Below, one piece after another: positions 1-5,025 of a DNA stretch of 6,108 nt (positions are counted from its first letter, which is position 1; each line of letters begins with the position of its first letter). The notes under the pieces are model-generated. The model had not been told where the DNA came from. It saw only the letters and a program-made list of their open reading frames with translations, and did not search any database. Origin of the DNA: an uncultured Flammeovirgaceae bacterium. Its GTDB lineage: Bacteria; Bacteroidota; Bacteroidia; Cytophagales; Cyclobacteriaceae. The stretch spans positions 1 to 6,108 of the forward strand of contig CAKZPJ010000629.1 in NCBI GenBank assembly GCA_937138955.1. The letters are read 5' to 3'. Position numbers and translations under genes: made by a program.

Positions 1-69
1 CGAAAATATGAAAAAATTTATACACCAACGCTTGCTTAAACCATAGAAATCGCGATTGTTTTATCGTTC
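1..69. other. Short non-coding tail downstream of the arginase-like gene
   Basis: I see no gene here. The stretch is A/T-rich and contains a gapless 10-base palindrome, AATCGCGATT, at 48-57. There is no hairpin with a following T-tract on the minus strand, so no terminator for the arginase-like gene is visible before the window edge. The transcript may continue to the left. Confidence 0.5.
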
Positions 70-1242
70 CTAAGAATATTTAGCCTGAGTTTGAATCCAA
101 CGGTCGGGTATCTCGCCTTTTGTAGCCATTTCGTAGTCGGTCTGGTCACAGGGCACAATACTTTTACGTTTATTTAAACGATTGTTAGGAGGAGTAGGTA
201 CTTCCATCCACCACTTTTCGCTCTTCTTCGCTTTATAAAAAGTAATCTGCTCGGCTGCATCAGCCAGTGGCACTAAGTATTTAACGAAACCATTGCTTTC
301 AAAGTCCTCTTCGTAGGTGCGATGGTAGTATCCTTCTATCAAGTACCAGATCATTACCGCCAATACTGCGGCGGTAGTTTGACGCTCATCATCAAAATCG
401 GGATTGTATTCGTAGAACCCTGCCGAAGTTAGCCGCTCGCTGTGTCCGGCGTACCAACAAAGCTGACAGGCCTCTTGTCCGGTGATACCAAACGGTTGTG
501 CTCGGGCATGTCCGGGAGCATCTGCCGATTTAATAGCAGAAATATCAAAGCTCAGCATATCGGCTCCGCGTAATACTGGCTCCATGGTGGCAATGCTTTG
601 GTTCACTAACCCCAACCGATAGCTATCAAAAGAAAACTTATCTAGTAAAGCGGGCACTTCATCATCTACCAAATAACTCTGATAACCCATATGACTATAA
701 TTTAACAAATAATTAGGGTCATGCATTAGAATTTGGTGGAGGTGATGTTGATTGGGTCGTAGCGTTTGCTCCGTCGTTTGGGAACGTTCAATATCTATGA
801 AAGCATCAACACAGAGCACTCCAATCAATTTTTCTAGTGTTTCGTAGGCTTGGTACTGACCGTAATCTAAATCATGGGAGCCACCAATAAGCACTGGAAA
901 GGTCTTATAGCTGATGAGAGTTTCACAAACTTCACGCACTCTTCCGTAGGTTTCTTCCAGACTGTGCCCATTCACCAGATTTCCTAAATCTACTATTTTA
1001 TAAGCTCCGCTTCCCTTTTTAAGTTGGTAGAATGCTTTACGTACTGCATCGGCGGCCTGCTCCATTCCTTCATCAAATTCACTGCCCCGGTGTTCTCCCA
1101 GACCAATCAGAGCAATATCAGCTTCAGCATAGTTCGGAAACTCTTGAGTAAATACCTCAACTGATTTGAATACCGTATTTCGATGAGAAACCCATTCGTA
1201 AACGGTAGGATCAACCGGGCGAAAGAATAGACTTAAACTCAT
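70..1242 (-). CDS. Arginase/formimidoylglutamase-like protein (ureohydrolase fold) with incomplete metal site
   Basis: This 390-residue protein belongs to the ureohydrolase superfamily (arginase, agmatinase, formimidoylglutamase), whose members hydrolyse guanidino-type substrates with two Mn ions. Three family blocks are in order: GGSHD at residues 120-124, DAFID at 146-150 and SFDIS at 231-235, followed by DAPG. The usual forms are GGxHx, DAHxD and SxDxD. His123, Asp146, Asp150 and Asp233 remain, but the expected His is Phe148 and the last Asp is Ser235. By arginase knowledge, the kept residues form the Mn-A site and the lost ones are unique to Mn-B. Normal hydrolase activity is therefore doubtful, and a formimidoylglutamase label should be read as fold similarity only. 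The C-terminal ~80 residues, rich in Lys and Trp, extend past the core. The start MSLSLFF has no clear Shine-Dalgarno. It lies about 40 bases past the nqrF terminator; TATTTTGG (minus strand, 1278-1285) is a weak possible -7 box. Family confidence is high, function low. Confidence 0.85.
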   Translation of the reverse strand: MSLSLFFRPVDPTVYEWVSHRNTVFKSVEVFTQEFPNYAEADIALIGLGEHRGSEFDEGMEQAADAVRKAFYQLKKGSGAYKIVDLGNLVNGHSLEETYGRVREVCETLISYKTFPVLIGGSHDLDYGQYQAYETLEKLIGVLCVDAFIDIERSQTTEQTLRPNQHHLHQILMHDPNYLLNYSHMGYQSYLVDDEVPALLDKFSFDSYRLGLVNQSIATMEPVLRGADMLSFDISAIKSADAPGHARAQPFGITGQEACQLCWYAGHSERLTSAGFYEYNPDFDDERQTTAAVLAVMIWYLIEGYYHRTYEEDFESNGFVKYLVPLADAAEQITFYKAKKSEKWWMEVPTPPNNRLNKRKSIVPCDQTDYEMATKGEIPDRWIQTQAKYS

Positions 1243-1280
1243 AGAATAGGGTTAAGAATTTTCAGAAAACCTCTCAGCCA

Positions 1281-1314
1281 AAATAAAAAAAGGGAACGAA
1301 ACTTCGCTCCCTTT
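1281..1314 (-). terminator. Rho-independent terminator of nqrF
   Basis: On the minus strand, GGGAGCGA pairs with UCGUUCCC (one G·U pair) around the loop AGUU. A flanking AAA/UUU extends the stem, and seven U residues follow. It begins about 20 bases past the nqrF stop. Its other side also carries a T-rich run (1312-1324), so it could work in both directions, but no plus-strand gene reads into it. It should separate nqrF from the arginase-like gene, allowing for some readthrough. Confidence 0.85.
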
Positions 1315-1336
1315 CTTCTTTTTTATCAGAAATTGG

Positions 1337-2638
1337 TTATCCACCAAAATCATCAAATCGTATATTTTCGGGAGGTACTCCCATGTCATCCAACATCTTC
1401 AGCACTGCCGCATTCATCAAAGGAGGTCCACAAAGGTAGTACTCTACTTCATCAGGATCAGGATGATTATCTAGGTAATTGTCGAGAAGTACCTGATGGA
1501 TAAACCCAACGTAACCATCTCCCTCATCATCTAAACTTTCCTTCACCTTCCAGTTATCTTCTTCTAACGGTTCCGATAGTCCAATGTGAAAGTTGAAATT
1601 AGGAAAGTCTTTCTCAATATCGCGGAAGTGATTCACGTAGAACAGTTCCCGCTTAGAACGCCCACCGTACCAATACGATACTTTACGATCGGTTTTCTCC
1701 GTATGGAACAAGTGGAATATGTGCGACCGCAAAGGAGCCATACCGGCACCACCGCCAATATAAATCATTTCGCGTTCGGTAGGATTAATAAAGAATTCAC
1801 CATAAGGGCCAGAGATGGTTACCTTATCTCCTTTTTCGCGAGAAAACACATACGATGAACAAATACCCGGATTAACATCCATCCACTTACCAGCGGCACG
1901 ATCCCACGGCGGGGTAGCAATCCGTATGTTAAGCATAATAATGTCTCCTTCGGCCGGGTGGTTAGCCATAGAATAAGCTCGGAAAATTTCCTCATCATTC
2001 TTCATGGATAAATCCCATAGCCCGAATTTATCCCAATCCTCCTGGAAGATATCCGGCTTGTGACCTAGCTCTGGGTGAGGAGCAATATCCATCCCCTTAA
2101 AGTCTACCGTAATAGGAGGAACATCAATCTGAATATACCCGCCCGATTCAAAATCTAAGGTTTCGCCTTCAGGCAGCCTTACTACAAATTCCTTAATAAA
2201 AGTGGATACATTGTAGTTGGATACTACCTCGCACTCCCACTTCTTGATACCGAAGATTTCTTCAGGAATGCGGATCCGCATATCATTTTTTACCTTCACC
2301 TGGCACGATAGGCGAACATTTTCTTTTTGCTCCGTGCGACTCAGGTGACCAACTTCAGTAGGTAGGACATCGCCTCCTCCCTCATCGATAGCACACTTGC
2401 ACATAGCACAAGTTCCTCCGCCTCCGCAGGCAGAAGGTAAAAAGATCTTTTCACTAGATAAGGTAGAAAGCAACGTGCTTCCGGCTGAAGCTACAATTGG
2501 ATTTTCCTCATCGCCATTAACAATAATATTCACATCGCCTTGCTGAACCAGTTTCGACTGGGCAAACAGTAGCAGTGCTACTAGAAGTAATATGACTATT
2601 GTAAAAGCTACAACTGCTGTGATGACAACTTGCGTCAT
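1337..2638 (-). CDS. nqrF: Na+-translocating NADH:quinone oxidoreductase subunit F (NADH-oxidising subunit)
   Basis: NqrF is the entry subunit of the membrane Na+-NQR complex. It takes hydride from NADH onto FAD and passes electrons to a 2Fe-2S cluster and on to the Na+-pumping subunits. The 433 residues show the full architecture: one N-terminal membrane helix (about 5-27); a ferredoxin domain with cluster ligands Cys71, Cys77, Cys80 and Cys112 ([10 protein letters not shown] and LSCQV); the FAD motif RAYS at 220-223 followed by MAN; the NADH-binding GGGAGMAP at 295-302; and the C-terminal CGPP motif at 403-406, ending in the typical DDFGG. Nothing is truncated; length is slightly above the roughly 400-410 usual in proteobacteria, partly through a short loop near 362-375. 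The gene is not preceded by nqrE: upstream is 368 bp of non-coding DNA and a divergent gene, so it has its own promoter here. The start is set by the membrane helix. Identification is very secure. Confidence 0.97.
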   Translation of the reverse strand: MTQVVITAVVAFTIVILLLVALLLFAQSKLVQQGDVNIIVNGDEENPIVASAGSTLLSTLSSEKIFLPSACGGGGTCAMCKCAIDEGGGDVLPTEVGHLSRTEQKENVRLSCQVKVKNDMRIRIPEEIFGIKKWECEVVSNYNVSTFIKEFVVRLPEGETLDFESGGYIQIDVPPITVDFKGMDIAPHPELGHKPDIFQEDWDKFGLWDLSMKNDEEIFRAYSMANHPAEGDIIMLNIRIATPPWDRAAGKWMDVNPGICSSYVFSREKGDKVTISGPYGEFFINPTEREMIYIGGGAGMAPLRSHIFHLFHTEKTDRKVSYWYGGRSKRELFYVNHFRDIEKDFPNFNFHIGLSEPLEEDNWKVKESLDDEGDGYVGFIHQVLLDNYLDNHPDPDEVEYYLCGPPLMNAAVLKMLDDMGVPPENIRFDDFGG

Positions 2639-2676
2639 TGTTCTATTTAGTTTGAATTACACCATAAAATGCACGA

Positions 2677-2684
2677 CAAATATA
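2677..2684 (-). promoter_or_regulatory. Candidate promoter -7 box for nqrF
   Basis: The minus strand reads TATATTTG, an exact match to the Bacteroidota -7 consensus TAnnTTTG. It lies 38 bases upstream of the nqrF ATG and would give a leader of about 30 bases. The -33 region is only a T-run (about 16-20 bases upstream) without a clean TTG, which lowers confidence. Confidence 0.5.
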
Positions 2685-2747
2685 TCTAATAAATCGATAT
2701 AAAAATATGCATAAACCCGGCTTTTCTTTTGCCGGATACTGATTTGT

Positions 2748-2780
2748 AAAGTTAACGGTCTGCCTAAGAAAAAAGTTAAC
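2748..2780. repeat. Two direct copies of AAAGTTAAC, 24 bases apart
   Basis: AAAGTTAAC occurs at 2748-2756 and 2772-2780. Each core GTTAAC is itself palindromic. The pair lies about 70-100 bases upstream of the nqrF -7 candidate. Such spacing could suit a regulator binding roughly two helical turns apart, but in A/T-rich DNA this could be chance. Confidence 0.3.
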
Positions 2781-2870
2781 AGAAATTTCAAATTTTATGG
2801 TTATGCGGAATTGCATCTGAAAACAATCTGTTAATAGTCTCTTTTAAGCGATAGCTATCATGGTATATGT

Positions 2871-2893
2871 ACTTTTCTGTAAATAAGAAAAGT
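2871..2893. repeat. Perfect 8-bp inverted repeat, possible operator
   Basis: ACTTTTCT at 2871-2878 is mirrored exactly by AGAAAAGT at 2886-2893 across a 7-base spacer. No T-tract follows on either strand, so it is not a terminator. It lies about 50 bases upstream of the -33 element of the plus-strand promoter, a reasonable place for an activator or repressor dimer. No known motif is recognised. Confidence 0.35.
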
Positions 2894-2940
2894 CCTTACA
2901 ATGAAATAGAAGCAGTATGCAGAAAAATAATGTTATATAA

Positions 2941-2972
2941 TTGTATGATAACAATATATTTTTGTACATTTG
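2941..2972 (+). promoter_or_regulatory. Strong Bacteroidota-type promoter for the 63-residue gene
   Basis: TTG at 2941-2943 and TACATTTG at 2965-2972 match the Bacteroidota -33 and -7 elements (TTG and TAnnTTTG) with 21 bases between. A second perfect -7 match, TATTTTTG, directly abuts it at 2957-2964. Transcription would begin near 2978-2980, giving a leader of about 28 bases before the ATG at 3007. Confidence 0.7.
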
Positions 2973-3006
2973 CAATGTAACATTTTTAAGTTAAATCAAT
3001 ATTATT

Positions 3007-3198
3007 ATGAAGAAGTTACTTTTTCCCCAGAAATTTAACGCCGAAATGATAGCTGAGTCTATGGATCCAAAAGGTGTACACCATACAGTAAGTTACGCTA
3101 CATCTTATGAAGAAACCTGGAATCATATACGAAGTGAAGTAAGAGGTATTTATTCTAATTCGCCTAATTTGGCACCAGAAAGAAAAGTGCTCGCGTAA
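3007..3198 (+). CDS. Small hypothetical protein, 63 residues
   Basis: I do not recognise this protein. It is soluble-looking and mixed in charge, with no signal peptide, membrane segment, cysteine or zinc motif. It starts MKKLLFPQKF, has a His pair in KGVHHTV (about 23-29), two aromatic-containing stretches (SYATSYEETWNHI and GIYSN), and a basic end, ERKVLA. Support for it being real comes from context: the only plus-strand open frame here begins about 30 bases after the best promoter in the window, and it ends just before tsaC without overlap. The leader is A/T-rich with no Shine-Dalgarno, as is normal in this phylum. Its gene converges on tsaC with 14 bases between the stops and no clear terminator. 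It could instead be a regulatory RNA with an incidental frame, but a 63-codon frame fitted to the promoter argues for a peptide. Confidence 0.6.
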   Translation: MKKLLFPQKFNAEMIAESMDPKGVHHTVSYATSYEETWNHIRSEVRGIYSNSPNLAPERKVLA

Positions 3199-3212
3199 AT
3201 ATACTCGCCAAG

Positions 3213-4169
3213 TTAGGCCGAGGCACGAGCTAAACGATCGTTAATAGCCCGTCCTAGCCCGTAATCAGGGACAAATTCAGCTAAGATCACTTTGATAGAG
3301 GGACTATCTAAATAACGTAGTGAAGAGAAAAGTCGCTGAGCCGCTTCATTTAAATCGCCTGAAGTAGATAATACGCATTGCTGATTTTCTGGGATTTGCG
3401 GAAAAAAATCCATGAATGAGATAACCCCTACCTCTGAATGGTGGTATTGCCGCAGTAATTCGGCTATATTCCCAATAATAACTTTTTTTGACGGAGCGTA
3501 ATGACTTTTTAACATTCCTGGGGCGGCAGGTGATTCTTCTAGCTGATTAGAATAAGTTTGCACGTTAGGTACTACCGCTTTTAGATCTTCTAGAGAAACA
3601 CCACCCCAGCGGTACACCTCTACTCTATCTTCTTCTATTCCTACAATGGTAGATTCAATACCTACTGTACAGGGTCCTCCGTCTAGAATATAGTTTATTT
3701 TATCGCCTAATTGCGCTTCTACATGGGCAACTTTGGTAGGGCTAATATACCCGGATGGATTAGCACTGGGAGCAGCTAATGGAAAATCAAGTTCTCTAAG
3801 TAAAGAAAGCGTAAGTGAATGCTGCGGTATTCGCACCGCTACTCGCCTCGAGCTTGCGGTCACAATATCGGGTAAAGCATCGGTTTTAGGTAATAATATG
3901 GTGAGTGGGCCGGGCCAAAAAGCATCGGCTAATTTTTGAGCCACTGGTGGTATAGATGCTACGTAGTTGTTCACCTTCCTCAAACTATCAGTGTGGATGA
4001 TGAGTGGGTTGAAAGATGGTCGGTTTTTTACCTCGTAAATAGTCGCTGCCGCTCTGGGGTTTAGAGCATTGCCAGCTAAGCCATATACTGTCTCGGTAGG
4101 AATAGCGACTAGTTCACCTGAACAAAGTAGCTTCTTCGCATGCTGTACATCAGCTCCACTAACTGCCAT
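3213..4169 (-). CDS. tsaC: L-threonylcarbamoyladenylate synthase, Sua5-type (t6A37 tRNA modification)
   Basis: This cytoplasmic enzyme makes threonylcarbamoyl-AMP from threonine, bicarbonate and ATP; the TsaD complex then transfers the group to A37 of ANN-reading tRNAs. The 318 residues comprise a YrdC domain (about 8-190) and a C-terminal Sua5 domain (about 225-315), so it is the long Sua5/YwlC form rather than the short YrdC form of about 190 residues. Visible motifs are PTETVYGLAG at 24-33, the K-x-R of KNRP at 48-51, PGPLTILL at 86-93, VRIP at 112-115, the S-x-N of PSANPSG at 134-140, and GGPCTVGIESTIVG at 164-177. APGMLKSHYAP at 216-226 matches the interdomain linker that covers the active site, and GLGRAINDRL at 304-313 is the typical end. 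Nothing essential is missing. The gene stands alone with its own promoter candidate. MAVSGADVQH is accepted as the start because the YrdC fold begins right after it. Confidence 0.95.
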   Translation of the reverse strand: MAVSGADVQHAKKLLCSGELVAIPTETVYGLAGNALNPRAAATIYEVKNRPSFNPLIIHTDSLRKVNNYVASIPPVAQKLADAFWPGPLTILLPKTDALPDIVTASSRRVAVRIPQHSLTLSLLRELDFPLAAPSANPSGYISPTKVAHVEAQLGDKINYILDGGPCTVGIESTIVGIEEDRVEVYRWGGVSLEDLKAVVPNVQTYSNQLEESPAAPGMLKSHYAPSKKVIIGNIAELLRQYHHSEVGVISFMDFFPQIPENQQCVLSTSGDLNEAAQRLFSSLRYLDSPSIKVILAEFVPDYGLGRAINDRLARASA

Positions 4170-4210
4170 AGCTGTTTCTGATAGATAAATATCATTTAAT
4201 AAGTATTACT

Positions 4211-4241
4211 CAATAATATTAGTTATTAGAGTAAAACCCAA
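4211..4241 (-). promoter_or_regulatory. Candidate promoter for tsaC
   Basis: On the minus strand, TTG (4241-4239) is followed after 20 bases by TATTATTG (4218-4211), which differs from TAnnTTTG at one position. Start of transcription would be near 4205, leaving a leader of about 35 bases before the tsaC ATG. Confidence 0.5.
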
Positions 4242-4307
4242 CAAATACTAAAATCTTCAGGAAGAGTGAGTGGTCAGAATCAGCTGAATTGCTATATATT
4301 ATTTAAG

Positions 4308-4336
4308 TCATATTTTTTATTACATAAGTAATATGA
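4308..4336. repeat. A/T-rich inverted repeat
   Basis: TCATATT (4308-4314) is mirrored by AATATGA (4330-4336), and inside it TATTAC (4318-4323) pairs with GTAATA (4328-4333) around loop ATAA. The two pairings compete for some of the same bases. No T-tract follows on the plus strand, and the minus strand is followed by an A-run, so it is not an intrinsic terminator. Confidence 0.3.
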
Positions 4337-4399
4337 AATCTGTATTTTAAAGTAGTTATACTCTCTTGTGTATAGTTAGGTTCTTAAAATAAGATTGCA

Positions 4400-4444
4400 G
4401 CCTACTTTTTCTTAAAGCGCCTACTTGATAGGTAAGCCTACCTA
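4400..4444. repeat. Three GCCTAC(T/C)T direct repeats with overlapping stem-loop
   Basis: GCCTACTT occurs at 4400-4407 and 4419-4426, and GCCTACCT at 4436-4443, so the copies start 19 and 17 bases apart. The third copy is part of a perfect hairpin, TAGGTA (4429-4434) with TACCTA (4439-4444), loop AGCC. An alternative stem pairs GTAAG (4432-4436) with CTTAC about a dozen bases later. The cluster lies roughly 125-170 bases upstream of the -7 candidate of the TerB-like gene. It may be a regulator-binding array or a structured leader; no known motif is recognised. Confidence 0.4.
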
Positions 4445-4568
4445 AACCTTACAAGCAAAGCTATATCTAACTTAATCAGCAAAAACTAAAAAAGCAGAAT
4501 CGCGAAACTTCTACATTACATGCACTGAAAATCAGGGAGTTGGAGTACTTAATATCAAGTTGTAAGTT

Positions 4569-4576
4569 TATTATTG
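4569..4576 (+). promoter_or_regulatory. Weak -7 box candidate for the TerB-like gene
   Basis: TATTATTG here is one mismatch from TAnnTTTG and identical to the tsaC candidate. No TTG lies at the right distance (the nearest is 26 bases upstream), and the predicted leader would be only about 14 bases, so the true promoter may be farther upstream. Confidence 0.3.
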
Positions 4577-4595
4577 AGTTCTAAAATACCTCATA

Positions 4596-4958
4596 ATGAC
4601 AGATCGAAAAATTAAGTTAGAGCATTTTGTAAACCTAGTTGCTATTGCGGCAGCCGATGGATATATGAATGCAAGGGAAAGAGAGTTTTTGGCTGAACGT
4701 GCTGAAGAGACAGGAATGAACGCTGAAGAGTTTGAGCGCATTATAAAAGATGCTGATAAACTTCAACACGTAGTTCCTCTAAATCTGGTAGAGCCTGAGG
4801 ATCAAATAATGGATGCCATATTTATATCTATTGTTGATGGCGAGATGGCCGAACAAGAGTATCAGCTTTGTGTAGATATGGCCTGCCGGTTGGGCCTGGA
4901 CAAAGAAGCTGTAGAAGAGGCTATTGATGAGGTGAAGGCAATTTGGATCCGGGGCTAA
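4596..4958 (+). CDS. TerB-like (tellurite-resistance TerB fold) small helical protein
   Basis: The 120-residue protein is acidic, all-helical in appearance, and has no signal or membrane segment, so it should be cytoplasmic. It is built of two related halves. The first has VAIAAADGYMNAREREFL at 15-32 and the second FISIVDGEMAEQEYQL at 76-91. Each carries the A/V-DG-x(5)-E pattern of TerB domains, with Asp21 and Asp81 and nearby Glu residues as likely metal ligands. Each half continues into a helix and a short turn before GM or GL (40-41, 100-101). TerB proteins bind metal and occur both in tellurite-stress operons and as single domains of unknown role. Here no terA, terC, terD or terZ gene is adjacent, so tellurite resistance should not be inferred. 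The gene is monocistronic, with a strong terminator behind it. Family assignment is good; function is unknown. Confidence 0.8.
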   Translation: MTDRKIKLEHFVNLVAIAAADGYMNAREREFLAERAEETGMNAEEFERIIKDADKLQHVVPLNLVEPEDQIMDAIFISIVDGEMAEQEYQLCVDMACRLGLDKEAVEEAIDEVKAIWIRG

Positions 4959-4995
4959 AGGATACGGCAAAGTAGTTCTAAATCAAAAGCGAAGT

Positions 4996-5025
4996 AAGGT
5001 GGCCTAGAAAGCCACCTTTTTTTTT
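4996..5025 (+). terminator. Rho-independent terminator of the TerB-like gene, overlapping the end of icd
   Basis: AAGGTGGC (4996-5003) pairs perfectly with GCCACCTT (5011-5018) around loop CTAGAAA, and a run of nine T residues spans 5017-5025. The last two T residues belong to the stop codon of the convergent icd gene (TTA at 5024-5026). Read from the icd side the stem is intact but is followed by TTACTTCGC rather than a T-tract, so it may only partly stop icd transcripts. Confidence 0.92.

Larger units (their letters stand above)
2639..3006. other. Divergent intergenic region between nqrF and the 63-residue gene
   Basis: These 368 A/T-rich bases hold no credible coding region; the longest ATG-led stretches I tried by eye stop within about ten codons. 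They contain promoter candidates at both ends, a repeated AAAGTTAAC, an 8-bp perfect inverted repeat, a gapless palindrome GATAGCTATC (2850-2859) and a weak CCGGC/GCCGG hairpin (2717-2735). The length is more than two simple promoters need, so regulatory sites are plausible. Confidence 0.6.
4170..4595. other. Divergent intergenic region between tsaC and the TerB-like gene
   Basis: These 426 bases are A/T-rich with no credible coding region and no tRNA-like arms that I can see. They hold a promoter candidate beside tsaC, an A/T hairpin (4318-4333), a cluster of three GCCTAC repeats with an overlapping stem-loop (4400-4444), and a weaker promoter candidate beside the TerB-like gene. A small RNA is possible but nothing in the sequence proves one. 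Confidence 0.55.

Noticed and set aside
48..57. Palindrome AATCGCGATT as a terminator of the arginase-like gene
   Set aside because: It has no loop and no T-tract; a 10-base palindrome can arise by chance.
1586..1858. Plus-strand open frame of 90 codons inside nqrF
   Set aside because: It is antisense to a fully recognisable nqrF, has no promoter, and its product resembles no family.
2717..2735. CCGGC/GCCGG hairpin as a terminator
   Set aside because: The stem is only 5 bp with a 9-base loop and there is no T-tract on either strand.
3733..3939. Plus-strand open frame of 68 codons inside tsaC
   Set aside because: It is antisense to the conserved YrdC domain coding region and is best explained as a shadow frame.
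4596..4958. Tellurite-resistance operon
   Set aside because: Only a single TerB-like domain is present; no other ter gene is in the window.
4779..4970. Minus-strand open frame of 63 codons across the TerB-like gene
   Set aside because: It is antisense to a gene with a clear family match and has no upstream signals.
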